This document shows positions 25,540-34,711 of a stretch of 64,000 bases of DNA, piece after piece (the first letter of the stretch is position 1; each line of letters opens with the position of its first letter). This DNA is from Bog-473 sp963704355. GTDB lineage: Bacteria; Actinomycetota; Acidimicrobiia; Acidimicrobiales; RAAP-2. The notes under the pieces were generated by a model. The model made no database searches and was not told the DNA's origin. It worked only from the letters and a program-made list of their open reading frames with translations. Location of the stretch: the NCBI GenBank assembly GCA_963704355.1, contig OY969891.1, forward strand, positions 806,001 to 870,000, written 5' to 3'. The position numbers and the translations under genes were made by a program.

Positions 25540-25844
25540 TCACGTCCTCTCTTGGCCTCACTTGGGCTCGGAATTTGGCTACGGCATGACCATGATCCCC
25601 CCTCTGCCAGGACCACCGGCGCTTCACGCCGTCAAGTCGCCGGCTCGGCTCACAACAACTTCTGGCGGCTTCCCGATCGTTCAAGTTCGCCCTGCGGGCG
25701 AACCCGCCAGAACTTCTTGTTCGGCCCAAGGGCTCCCCTCGCCGGGACTTGACCCCGCTTCGCTGCCGGGGGAGGTGGCCGTTCGTCGAAGGACGCAGCG
25801 GCGTCGTTCGCAAGGAACGATGCCAACAGCAGAAGGAGCAAACC
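25540..25844. other. Non-coding leader before ssb with nested hairpin
   Basis: No convincing gene. A nested inverted repeat lies at 25660-25712: outer 9-bp arms TTCTGGCGG/CCGCCAGAA, inner perfect 8-bp stem GTTCGCCC-tgc-GGGCGAAC. It may be a single-strand origin, an oriT-like structure or a transcriptional hairpin for the ssb-relaxase unit. Confidence 0.55.
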
Positions 25845-26255
25845 ATGAGCAACACGACCACCATCACCGGGAATCTGACTCGGGAGCCTGAGATCCGCTA
25901 CACGCCCGAAGGTCAGGCCACGACCCAGCTGGGCATCGCCGTCAGCCGGCGCTGGCAGGACCGGACCACCCAGGAATGGCAGGAGGCGACCTCGTTCTTC
26001 GACGTCGCGTGCTGGCGCGACCTGGCCGAGAACGTCGCGCTCAGCCTCACCAAAGGCATGCGCGTCGTGGTGACCGGCCGCATCGAGCAGCGCAGCTGGG
26101 AGACCGAAGACGGCGAGCATCGATCCAAGGTCGAGATCGTGGCCGATGAGATCGGCCCATCCCTGCGCTTCGCCACGGCCGACGTGCACAGGATCGAGCG
26201 TCGCAAGGGTGCTGCGACATCCGGGTCTGACGACGACGAGGTGGCCCCGACCTGA
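25845..26255 (+). CDS. ssb: Single-stranded DNA-binding protein
   Basis: A 136-residue OB-fold protein: NTTTITGNLTREPEIRYTPEGQATTQLGIAVSR with RRWQDR, then FFDVACWRDLAENVALSLTKGMRVVVTGRIEQRSWE. The C-terminal tail is short and acidic (SGSDDDEVAPT), without the DDDIPF-type end of chromosomal SSB. An AGAAGGAG ribosome-binding site precedes ATG 25845. It is probably for coating the transferred strand during conjugation and sits just upstream of the relaxase. Confidence 0.93.
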   Translation: MSNTTTITGNLTREPEIRYTPEGQATTQLGIAVSRRWQDRTTQEWQEATSFFDVACWRDLAENVALSLTKGMRVVVTGRIEQRSWETEDGEHRSKVEIVADEIGPSLRFATADVHRIERRKGAATSGSDDDEVAPT

Positions 26256-26285
26256 GGTTGGTGTCCCGACCTTCAGAGCCAGTAG

Positions 26286-26307
26286 CCCCGGCCTCCTGTA
26301 GCCGGGG
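26286..26307 (+). terminator. GC-rich hairpin after ssb
   Basis: CCCCGGC-ctcctgta-GCCGGGG, a 7-bp perfect stem 30 bp after the ssb stop, with no T-tract. A similar CCCCGgctggtgtCGGGG stem precedes the AbrB-like gene at 23764-23780. Confidence 0.5.
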
Positions 26308-26389
26308 TTGCTGCGCGTCCGGGCCCCGGTGCCGAGTTGGCCGAGTTCATGCGTTCCGGTGTCTGCTGGTAGTGCGCAGCCGTAAACCG

Positions 26390-26637
26390 TTCTACCGAGT
26401 ACCCCGAAGACATCCCCTCCAATCCCCAACCAACCGACTACCTCCGCAACCTCACACCTCGCCTCCCTCCTCGCATTCACGCACCCCGCTCACTCGTCCC
26501 CTCCATCATCGCCCCATCAAATTGCTCCACACGTGTGGCATTCGAGGGGGGTCGGGCGTGTCCGAGGGGGCCGATGGTGGTCCTCCACCCTTCTGAAAGG
26601 TGCGGGACGAGGGTCGTCCCGGCGAGGGGAGCAGGCC
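26390..26637. other. Candidate oriT region upstream of the relaxase
   Basis: Bases 26397-26520 are strikingly pyrimidine-rich and G-poor on the plus strand, then switch abruptly to a G-rich stretch. A perfect 12-bp palindrome CCACACGTGTGG sits at the switch (26527-26538), about 100 bp before the relaxase start. MobF relaxases usually nick near their own gene. This is a suggestion from position and composition only. Confidence 0.4.
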
Positions 26638-29600
26638 GTGATCTCGCTACGCCGGATGACCCTCGGGTCGGGATATCGCTACCTGATGGAGTCTGTCGCG
26701 GTAGGTGACGGCGCTCCTGGTCACATTTCCAACCTGACCCGCTACTACGCGACGTCGGGGACACCACCCGGCGTGTTCCTGGGCGCAGGATTGGCCGGCC
26801 TCGACGACGGCCGCGGGCTCGAGCCAGGTTCGCCGGTGACCGAGCAGCACCTGTTCAACCTGCTCGGGATGTGCGCCGACCCGGTCACCGGCAAGGCACT
26901 CGGTCGCCAGCCCAACCGCACGCACCTCTCCCTGGCAAAGCGGGTAGCGGAGCGCGTTGCCGCGATCCCGGCCGCCCACACCGGCGCCGAACGGGCCGAG
27001 GAGAGGGCCCGCATCGAGGCCGAGGAACGGGCGAAGGGAGGGACCTTCCGTACGCCCGTCGCCGGGTTCGACCTGACCTTCTCGCCGTCCAAGTCGGTCT
27101 CTGTCGCCTGGGCCTTGGCCGACCGGGAGACCAAGGACCGGATCTACGCCTGCCATCGCCGCGCGATCGAGGTCGTGCTCACCTACGCCGAGCGCGAGGT
27201 ATTTCACTCGCGTTCGGGCACCAACGGCGTGGTCCAAGAAGACGTTGAAGGAGTCGTGGCCGCCGCCTTCACCCACTGGGATTCGCGGGCCGGGGATCCT
27301 CAGCTCCACGACCATGTGGTGCTGGCTAACCGCGCCCGTTCGGTCTCCGACGGCACCTGGCGGACGCTCGATTCGAGGGGTCTGTTCAAGTCCGTCGTCG
27401 CTCTCTCCGAGCTGCACCAGGGCGTGCTCAGCGACCTGTTGACCCTGGAGTTTGGGTGGGGCTGGGACGGTCGGGCTCGCCGCCACTCCGAGCAGATCCG
27501 TTTCGAAGTGACCGGCGTGCCCGAGGCCCTCATGGCCGAATTCTCTCAGCGCTCGGTGGCCATCGAGGAGCGCAAGAATGCTCTGGTGGTCGAGTTCGCC
27601 ACGGCTCGAGGTCGCCAACCGACAAGCACGGAGGTGCTCGATATGCGCCGCCGAGCCACGCTCGAGACCCGTCCGGCCAAAGAACATCGCAGCCTGGCCC
27701 ACATGACCGGCCGGTGGCGCGAACGGGCGAAGCCCTACGTCGGAAGCGACCAGCGGTCCTGGGTAGCCGGGCTGGCTGAACGCAATGATCTGCCCCTGTT
27801 GAACGCAGGCGATTTGGCGGACGCAATCCTCGCCGATGCGGCCGGCGTTGCGGTGCAGACCGTGGCCGAACGCCGCGCCACCTTCTCACGGGCGAATCTC
27901 CTGGCAGAGGTCCACCGCCAGCTGCACGGAGTTCGCTTCGCCTCGCCTGATGACCGGATCGCGGTGGCCGAACGGACCACTGACTTGGCCACCGGCCGGT
28001 CACTTTTACTCTCCGCCCCAGAACTGCACCACACACCAGAGCACCTGCGCCGAAGCGACGGAACGAGTCGATTCTGTGCGAAGGGTTTCGAGATCTACAC
28101 CACGGCCACCCTCTTGGAGGCGGAGGGCCGGCTGCTCGAGGCCGGACGTCAGGTGTGCGGACCGGCTGTCTCAAAGGGCATCGTGACCATCTCAACCGCG
28201 GCCGACCTGCCCGGTCGGGACCACCCGCTCAGCGTCGACCAGGCCCTTGCCGTCGAGCAGATCGCCATCTCGGGTCGTTCACTCGACGTTCTGGTCGGCC
28301 CGGCGGGGACGGGCAAATCCACCACGATGGCTGGGCTCCGCGCCGTCTGGGAAGCCGAGCACGGGACGGGATCGGTGCTCGGGCTGGCCCCTTCGGCGGC
28401 AGCCGCCGAGGTCCTGGCCGGCGAACTCGGCATCGACACCGAGAACACGGCGAAATGGCTCCATGAGCACCGTCAGGAGGGCGAGCGGCAGAGCAGGCTG
28501 GCGGCTCTTCGCCGCGAACTCAGGTCGGCCGGCGCTTCGGAGCGCCGCCGTTCGCCGGTACGACGGCGCATCGTCGCGGGCGAGGCTGAGGTGGCGCGGT
28601 GGCGGCTCCGCAGAAGCCAACTCGTCATCGTGGAAGAAGCCACCTTGGCGGGCACATTCGCTCTCGATGAATTGGTCACCGCGGCTAGGGAAGCCGGGGC
28701 AAAGGTGCTCCTGGTCGGTGACCAGGCCCAGCTCAGCGCGGTCGAAGCAGGCGGTATGTTCGCAGCCCTAGTGCGCGACCGCAACGGTCTGGCCCCCCAG
28801 CTGAGCGACGTTCGCCGGTTCCATAACGTATGGGAACAAAGAGCCAGCGTCGAGCTGCGGGCCGGCTTCGAGGATGCGATCGACGCCTATGAGGCCCACG
28901 ACCGCATCGTCTCCGGGGACCGTGCTGAGATGCTCGACGCTATCTTCGCGGCGTGGAAGCGCGACAGCGAATCGGGACGCACGAGCCTGATGATCGCGGG
29001 CGATCTGGGCACCGTCAGTGAGCTCAACGCCCGGGCCCGGGCCGACCGGATCTCCGCCGCGCAGGTGATCGACGAGGGCGTCAGGGTCGCCGGTGGCGGG
29101 ACGGCGGGTGTGGGTGACCAGGTGCTTACCCGCCAGAACAACCGCCGTTTGACGAGCGGGCGGACGTGGGTCCGCAACGGGGACCGCTGGACCGTCCTAG
29201 CGATCTTCGAGGATGGCGGCATGACGGTGAAGCGGGCGAACGGTGTCGGAGAGGTGCTTCTGTCGGCCGAGTACGTGCGAGAGCACGTCGAGCTGGCGTA
29301 CGCCTCGACTGCGCATAGGGCACAGGGTCGGACCGTCGACACGGCGCACGTCATCGTCTCGCCCACGACCAATCGCGAAGTGCTCTACGTCTCGGGAACC
29401 AGGGGCAGGGAGGGCAACTGGCTCTACGTGGACACCCACTACGACCCTGATCCGCAGACCTCTCATGACGAGGCGACCGAACCGGCGACCGCCAAGGCAG
29501 TGCTGGCAGGAGTCCTGCGCAACGAAGGTGCCGATGTGGCGGCGCACGACATGATCCGTCGTGAACAAGGTGAGGCCGAGAGCATGGAACGCCTCTCAGT

Positions 29601-30309
29601 CGAATACCTGACGCTGGCCACCGATGCCCAAGCACAACGGTGGGACGCCTTGCTGATGCGTTCTGGGTTCACGCAGAAAGACATCGACGCCGTCCGTGCA
29701 AGCGAGGCGCACGGCCCGTTGGTCGCTGCGTTCCGCGAGGCCGAGGCCCGCGGCCTGGACGTCGAAGCCGCCTTCCCGCGACTGGTCGCCCGCCGATCCT
29801 TGACCGACGCCATCGACATCGCCGTGGTGCTCCATGCCCGGGTTGATCGATGGACGCGGGGGGCCAGTGGCAGGCGCCGTGGGACCGACAGCCTTATCGC
29901 CGGGCTGATCCCGAGGGTACGGGGAGTCACCGATCCCGAAATGGCCCGCGCATTATCCGAGCGAGAGCGGGCCATGGAAATGCGGGCTCGCACGCTGGGC
30001 AACCAAGCGATCGAGGCTGGACACGGTTGGGTGCAGAGCCTCGGGCCCGCTCCGAGTCATCCGGGTCGCCGAGCGCGCTGGCTGCGCGAGGTCTCGACAA
30101 TCGCTGCCTACCGGGATCGCTGGCAGATCACCAAATCGGGGACTTTTGCCGATCGGAAGGACGTGAAGAGCACCGAACAGATGGTGGAGTTTCAGCGCGC
30201 ACTTAAGGCCGCAGTGCACGCTCGGGCTATTACCCATGAGGTCGGGGCGAAGCACACAAGTATGACTCACGACGTGGAGATCGACGTCGTTCGGGGAGTC
30301 GGACTATGA
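26638..30309 (+). CDS. MobF-family conjugative relaxase/helicase (TraA/TrwC-like)
   Basis: A 1223-residue protein from GTG 26638, chosen because GAGGGGA precedes it by 7-8 nt. N-terminal TrwC relaxase domain: FDLTFSPSKSVSVAWAL, THWDSRAGDPQLHDHVV with the metal-binding His cluster near residues 222-226, and the catalytic Tyr likely in the GYRYLM start region. C-terminal SF1 helicase: Walker A GPAGTGKSTT near 556-565, VIVEEATLAG, LLVGDQAQLSAVEAGG, then STAHRAQGRTVD. It nicks oriT, stays bound to the 5' end and unwinds. No coupling protein or T4SS is in the window. Confidence 0.93.
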   Translation: MISLRRMTLGSGYRYLMESVAVGDGAPGHISNLTRYYATSGTPPGVFLGAGLAGLDDGRGLEPGSPVTEQHLFNLLGMCADPVTGKALGRQPNRTHLSLAKRVAERVAAIPAAHTGAERAEERARIEAEERAKGGTFRTPVAGFDLTFSPSKSVSVAWALADRETKDRIYACHRRAIEVVLTYAEREVFHSRSGTNGVVQEDVEGVVAAAFTHWDSRAGDPQLHDHVVLANRARSVSDGTWRTLDSRGLFKSVVALSELHQGVLSDLLTLEFGWGWDGRARRHSEQIRFEVTGVPEALMAEFSQRSVAIEERKNALVVEFATARGRQPTSTEVLDMRRRATLETRPAKEHRSLAHMTGRWRERAKPYVGSDQRSWVAGLAERNDLPLLNAGDLADAILADAAGVAVQTVAERRATFSRANLLAEVHRQLHGVRFASPDDRIAVAERTTDLATGRSLLLSAPELHHTPEHLRRSDGTSRFCAKGFEIYTTATLLEAEGRLLEAGRQVCGPAVSKGIVTISTAADLPGRDHPLSVDQALAVEQIAISGRSLDVLVGPAGTGKSTTMAGLRAVWEAEHGTGSVLGLAPSAAAAEVLAGELGIDTENTAKWLHEHRQEGERQSRLAALRRELRSAGASERRRSPVRRRIVAGEAEVARWRLRRSQLVIVEEATLAGTFALDELVTAAREAGAKVLLVGDQAQLSAVEAGGMFAALVRDRNGLAPQLSDVRRFHNVWEQRASVELRAGFEDAIDAYEAHDRIVSGDRAEMLDAIFAAWKRDSESGRTSLMIAGDLGTVSELNARARADRISAAQVIDEGVRVAGGGTAGVGDQVLTRQNNRRLTSGRTWVRNGDRWTVLAIFEDGGMTVKRANGVGEVLLSAEYVREHVELAYASTAHRAQGRTVDTAHVIVSPTTNREVLYVSGTRGREGNWLYVDTHYDPDPQTSHDEATEPATAKAVLAGVLRNEGADVAAHDMIRREQGEAESMERLSVEYLTLATDAQAQRWDALLMRSGFTQKDIDAVRASEAHGPLVAAFREAEARGLDVEAAFPRLVARRSLTDAIDIAVVLHARVDRWTRGASGRRRGTDSLIAGLIPRVRGVTDPEMARALSERERAMEMRARTLGNQAIEAGHGWVQSLGPAPSHPGRRARWLREVSTIAAYRDRWQITKSGTFADRKDVKSTEQMVEFQRALKAAVHARAITHEVGAKHTSMTHDVEIDVVRGVGL

Positions 30310-30491
30310 GCAAACGCAGGCAGGTCAAGGCGCTGAAGCATTGGAACGAAGAAGACAAACGAAGAGGTCCGGCACTCGATCATATTTCTCTACTTCAAGC
30401 CGCCCTTGCCTCGTACGGCGGCTTCGCCACGGGTTCGGCGGCCGGGTTGTCTATGAGCTGTTCTACGCATCTGAAGTCAGGGATTCGGTGA
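30306..30491 (+). CDS. Small basic protein coupled to the relaxase
   Basis: A 61-residue frame whose ATG overlaps the relaxase stop (ATGA). The basic N-terminus KRRQVKALKHWNEEDKRRG is followed by a mild hydrophobic stretch. Its end overlaps the convergent hsdR 3' end by 15 bp. It may be a truncated gene cut by insertion of the restriction cluster. Confidence 0.4.
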   Translation: MSKRRQVKALKHWNEEDKRRGPALDHISLLQAALASYGGFATGSAAGLSMSCSTHLKSGIR

Positions 30492-33400
30492 CGACGGGTC
30501 CTGGGTCTCCTGGGTGTCGGCTCCGCCTTCGGCTCGAAGCTGGTTATACGTCTCACGCATCATGACTTGCTCGATCATCGCGGCCAGATCCGGCTTCGAG
30601 AGCATGAGCTCGTAAAGCTGTCGATTGCGCTCCTCTTGGTCGAGGAGGGCGCCCTTGAAGACGGGACCGAACTCAAGCGCGTAGTTCTCCTCTGTGTTTG
30701 CCTCGGCATAGGACTTGAGGTCTTCACGCTCGAGCAGTGCAATCTTGATCTTCTCAACCTCGAGGCGGTCCCGATCGTCCAGATCGGCGCCGAAGACCTC
30801 ATTGATTTCCTCCAGCACGGCCGACAGAGAGTCGAAGAGCGACTCGCCCGGCGCCCCAGGATGGCCCTCACCGGGGAAGGGTTTCCCCGGCTCGATCTCC
30901 CCTTCCTTCAAGTCGATGTCGGTCATACCGGTGTCGACGAGCCGTAGGTGTGTAAGCACGATGTCACTGCCGAGGTCGAGGCCACCCGAGACTTGGTTAG
31001 GCAGGCAGGCACTCAGCGCCTTTGAATAGACATAGAGCCGTTCGAGTTCGGCGTCGGGGGCGACCATAACCTGAGAAAGGAAGGCGTAGGCCCGGATGAA
31101 GCGATCCGTGGCATCTCGGAACTCGGCTTGGTCGTCGGCGTCCAAATCCTTGAATCGCGCGACGGCTGGGTCCACCGCCGCGTAGATCGCATTGAGACTC
31201 CGCTTAGCGGGGTCGATCCCGAAGTAGGCGTCACTCGCCGCGATGATCTCCGCGACTTCGAGGATCCCGACCGCCTTAATCCTCTTCGCCAGGTCGTAGA
31301 GCACGTTGACGTCGGTCGGCTCAATGATGACGCCCTCGTAGTAGCGCTGGAAGGCGGCTTCAATATCGTCGGGCTTATTGACGAAGTCCAATATGAAGGT
31401 CGAGTCCTTGCCCCGGACTGTCCGGTTGAGTCGCGACAGCGTCTGAACGGCGTTGAGGCCTTTAAGGGGCTTGTCAACGAACATGGTGTGCAGGTATGGA
31501 TAGTCAAAGCCGGTCTGGAACTTTTCGGCCACGATGAGGATCTGGTAGTCCCCCGGCTTGTACGGTGGCTCCCCCTTGAACCGCAGGGAGGTCTGCGCCT
31601 CCGGGAAGCCGTTCATTGAGCGCTCGGTGACCTCGCCGGCGATGTCGTCGTGCACCGTGCCCGAGAACGCCACAAGGGCCTTAACATCGGTGATGTGATG
31701 CTCGGCAATGTGGGCATCGATGGCCTGCTTGTACTTGACCGCTGAGGGTCGGGACGAAGTCACCACCATGGCCTTAGCTCGGCCACCGATCTCGTGCGCG
31801 GTATGCGCCCGGAAATGCTCGACGATTATGGCGGCCTTCTGTGCGATGAGGGCCGGGTTCTTGCGCACGTAGGCCCGCATGGCCGACGCCGCCTTGCGAA
31901 CGTCGACCTCCTCGTGCGCTGCATCCTCTGAGACGGCCGCCAGCTTGAAGTACGTCTCATAGGTGACGTAGTTCTTCAACACATCGAGAATGAACCCCTC
32001 CTCGATGGCCTGGCGCATGGTGTAGAGGTGAAATGGACGCTTGTGGCCAGCGGAGTCAGCCTTCCCGAACAGCTCGACGGTGCGGTCCTTGGGGGTGGCG
32101 GTGAAGGCAAAGAAGCTGAGGTTTGGCTGGTGCCCTCGAGCGGCAACGATCGCGGCGAGGGCCGCCTCTGAGTCCATCTCCTCCTCGTCCCCGGTCTCTC
32201 CCTCTCCGGCCGATCCTGCCCCGGCCGAGATTCCGGTCCCGAGCGCCTGCTTCAGCGAGGTGGCCGCGTCGCCGGTCTGCGAGGAATGGGCCTCATCGAC
32301 AATGATGGCGTAGTTGTTTTGGGCCAGGTCCACCTCTTCGATCTTCTTGATGACGTGAGGGAACGTCTCGAGAGTCACGGTGATGATCTGCGCGGGACCG
32401 GTCAAGGCCTTGGCCAACTCGTTCGATTTGGAGTCCTTCTTTCCCTCGACGGTGACGATTGTGCCCTTCACGCTCTCGAACTGCTGGACGGTGGCTCGGA
32501 GCTGGTCGTCGAGCACGCGCCGATCGGTGACCACGATGACTTTGTCGAATACCTTCTTGTCGTGGGCGTCGTGGAGCAAAGAAAGCCGGTGGCCCAGCCA
32601 GCCGATCGAGTTCGACTTGCCCGAGCCGGCCGAGTGCTGGACTAGGAATGAGTGGCCGGGGCCGAGGGCGAGGGTCTGGGCCGCTAGCTTGGTGACCACG
32701 TCCCACTGGTGAAAGCGCGGGAAGACGACGTGGCGCGGTTTGCCCTTGCCCTCGTCGAAGGACTCCACGAAGCGACCCAAGATGTCGAGCCAGGCGTCGT
32801 AGGTCCAGACCCGTTCCCAGACATAGGAGGTCGCATACCCGTTCGGGTTGGTCGGGTTTCCCTCGCCGCACGACAGTTGGCCCGGGGCGCTCCCCTGGTT
32901 GAAGGGGAGGAACTCTGTGGCGTTCTTGGCGAGGCGCGTTGTCATGTAGGCGAGATGCGGGTCGAGCGCGAAGTGAACCAGGGCCCGCTGACCCAACATG
33001 AGCTCTTTGGGGTCGCGGTCGTTCTTGTACTGCGCGATTGCGTCATCGACGCTCTGGCCGTTGAGCGGGTTCTTGAGCTCAGAGGTGGCGACCGGGAGGC
33101 CGTTCACGAAGAAGCACAAGTCGAGCGAGTTCGCATTTGCCATGGAGTAGTGGAGCTGGCGAGTCACGGTCAAGCGGTTCTTCTCGTAGAGCGCCATCAG
33201 GTTGGGGTTCTTGGATGATGCCGGCTTGAAGTACGCCAGCTCGAAAGAGACGCCCTGGTCATCGATGCCGTTGCGCAAGACATCGACTGTGCCGCGCTGA
33301 TCGAGCGCTGACACGACCCGGGCGATGAATTTCACCTGTGCCCTGTCGGGGTCGCCCCCATGGCAGTCGACCAATTGGTTCCACTTCTCGCCCTGAGTCG

Positions 33401-33545
33401 CGCCGATAAAGGCGAAGAGCTCGGCAGTGTCTAGGCCGGTTGCCTTGTCGTAGTGCGAGTCGATCCCCTGCGTGTAGCCGCCATGCGTCGTCAGCCACTC
33501 GACGATGTTGGACTCGAACTCCTTCTCCTTCACGTGCTCAGGCAT
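30477..33545 (-). CDS. hsdR: Type I restriction enzyme, R subunit
   Basis: A 1022-residue restriction/translocation subunit. The N-terminal PD-(D/E)xK nuclease is visible as Asp142 in LDLCFFVNG and Glu156-x-Lys158 in ATSELKNP. The motor follows: Walker A QHSAGSGKSN at about 303-312, DEAH box IVDEAHSSQTG, TATPKDRT, GFDYPYLHTMFVDKP and LNRTVRGKDS. It ends with the C-terminal HsdM-contact region. It is the last gene of the coupled operon; its ATG overlaps the hsdS stop by one base. It translocates DNA and cuts unmodified foreign DNA with the M and S subunits. Confidence 0.95.
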   Translation of the reverse strand: MPEHVKEKEFESNIVEWLTTHGGYTQGIDSHYDKATGLDTAELFAFIGATQGEKWNQLVDCHGGDPDRAQVKFIARVVSALDQRGTVDVLRNGIDDQGVSFELAYFKPASSKNPNLMALYEKNRLTVTRQLHYSMANANSLDLCFFVNGLPVATSELKNPLNGQSVDDAIAQYKNDRDPKELMLGQRALVHFALDPHLAYMTTRLAKNATEFLPFNQGSAPGQLSCGEGNPTNPNGYATSYVWERVWTYDAWLDILGRFVESFDEGKGKPRHVVFPRFHQWDVVTKLAAQTLALGPGHSFLVQHSAGSGKSNSIGWLGHRLSLLHDAHDKKVFDKVIVVTDRRVLDDQLRATVQQFESVKGTIVTVEGKKDSKSNELAKALTGPAQIITVTLETFPHVIKKIEEVDLAQNNYAIIVDEAHSSQTGDAATSLKQALGTGISAGAGSAGEGETGDEEEMDSEAALAAIVAARGHQPNLSFFAFTATPKDRTVELFGKADSAGHKRPFHLYTMRQAIEEGFILDVLKNYVTYETYFKLAAVSEDAAHEEVDVRKAASAMRAYVRKNPALIAQKAAIIVEHFRAHTAHEIGGRAKAMVVTSSRPSAVKYKQAIDAHIAEHHITDVKALVAFSGTVHDDIAGEVTERSMNGFPEAQTSLRFKGEPPYKPGDYQILIVAEKFQTGFDYPYLHTMFVDKPLKGLNAVQTLSRLNRTVRGKDSTFILDFVNKPDDIEAAFQRYYEGVIIEPTDVNVLYDLAKRIKAVGILEVAEIIAASDAYFGIDPAKRSLNAIYAAVDPAVARFKDLDADDQAEFRDATDRFIRAYAFLSQVMVAPDAELERLYVYSKALSACLPNQVSGGLDLGSDIVLTHLRLVDTGMTDIDLKEGEIEPGKPFPGEGHPGAPGESLFDSLSAVLEEINEVFGADLDDRDRLEVEKIKIALLEREDLKSYAEANTEENYALEFGPVFKGALLDQEERNRQLYELMLSKPDLAAMIEQVMMRETYNQLRAEGGADTQETQDPSSPNP

Positions 33546-34711
33546 TAGGCCGCCTTCCGCAAGGCGTCGAGGCCTTCGGTCACGGCTGCGGTGATGAGCG
33601 CCTGGCGGTGTTCGCGCAGGAGCTGAACTTGGTGATCCAACTCCCGAGATGTGATCAGGGTCCGGTCTCGGATGTCATTAAGTTGATCAACTAACCGGTG
33701 CTGCTCTTCGACGCTGACGTCGGGCACTGGAATGAGTCGCAGATCTGACCAGTTGACTCGGGGAGTACGGACGTTGCCTTGTCCTGGTTGTCCGATTCCG
33801 CGAACGCGGAAGGTCATCTGACCGATGAACCAGGCTGATCGCATGAGGAAGTGCAAAAAGTGACCATCGGCAAGAGGTGTCGGCCGCAACACAGTGTAAT
33901 CCGGGCTCACAATGCCGCGAAGAGACGACCGCCCAACGCCGCCCTGGAAGGCGCGCAATCGGTTGAGGATGAGGTCCCCCTCCCGGCAGCACTTGTAGTG
34001 AGCAAAGTCATCGGCCCTTGGGGGCTTGTCGGTCGCATCTTCGCGTGGAATGACTCCGTGGTGGATGGACACAGAGAGCAGGGGTGGAAGGTTGTCATCC
34101 CCAATTCGCTCATCCACCTCCCGTACGAGGTGTCCGAATCGGATCACTCCTCGCGCAGCAACCAATTCGGCAATCACATCATCGAGGCGCGACAGTTCTC
34201 GCTCGCGCAAGAGCCCAGCTAGTTTCTCCTCTGCGGCGATCAGATCATCGATTCGACCTGTTTCGGTATCGAGGAACTCGACGATGCGGCTCTGGTCAGT
34301 AAGCGACGGTACATTCACTTCAAACGACGCGAGCGCTTCCCAACTCGTCCTTGGCATCTTTACGCCATATGAAGTGGCCGTGGCCCACCCAGCAAATGGC
34401 CGACTGAGCGTGATGTAGAGGAGGTACCGAGAGTCCAGCCTTTCTGTGTCGGGCCGAAGTACGAGGAGTTCTCCCGACCCGTGTCCAGGTTCGGCCGCCA
34501 GAATGGACTTCGACAAGTACGGGCGTAGCTTGCCAAAGCGCACGTCGCCCGCCCGATGGGCTACCGAGTCATCGGCGTCCTTGGTTTCGAGCTCTACACC
34601 GGGAAGGAGCCTGCCCGTCCCGGACTCAATGTGCTCTAAGGCCACGTATGGCAGGTCTGGGTCGTCGGCTCGCTCGACTGGGTTACTTGCGTACGCCTTG
34701 AGGCGGGTCAC
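33545..34711 (-). CDS. hsdS: Type I restriction enzyme, specificity subunit
   Basis: A 388-residue protein with two target-recognition domains, each followed by a helical spacer: first spacer EFLDTETGRIDDLIAAEEKLAGLLRERE, second LNDIRDRTLITSRELDHQVQLLREHRQ. TRD motifs LPYVALEHIESG and VNWSDLRLIPVPD are visible. Start GTG 34711 overlaps the hsdM stop. It directs HsdM and HsdR to a bipartite site that cannot be read from sequence. Confidence 0.92.
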   Translation of the reverse strand: MTRLKAYASNPVERADDPDLPYVALEHIESGTGRLLPGVELETKDADDSVAHRAGDVRFGKLRPYLSKSILAAEPGHGSGELLVLRPDTERLDSRYLLYITLSRPFAGWATATSYGVKMPRTSWEALASFEVNVPSLTDQSRIVEFLDTETGRIDDLIAAEEKLAGLLRERELSRLDDVIAELVAARGVIRFGHLVREVDERIGDDNLPPLLSVSIHHGVIPREDATDKPPRADDFAHYKCCREGDLILNRLRAFQGGVGRSSLRGIVSPDYTVLRPTPLADGHFLHFLMRSAWFIGQMTFRVRGIGQPGQGNVRTPRVNWSDLRLIPVPDVSVEEQHRLVDQLNDIRDRTLITSRELDHQVQLLREHRQALITAAVTEGLDALRKAA

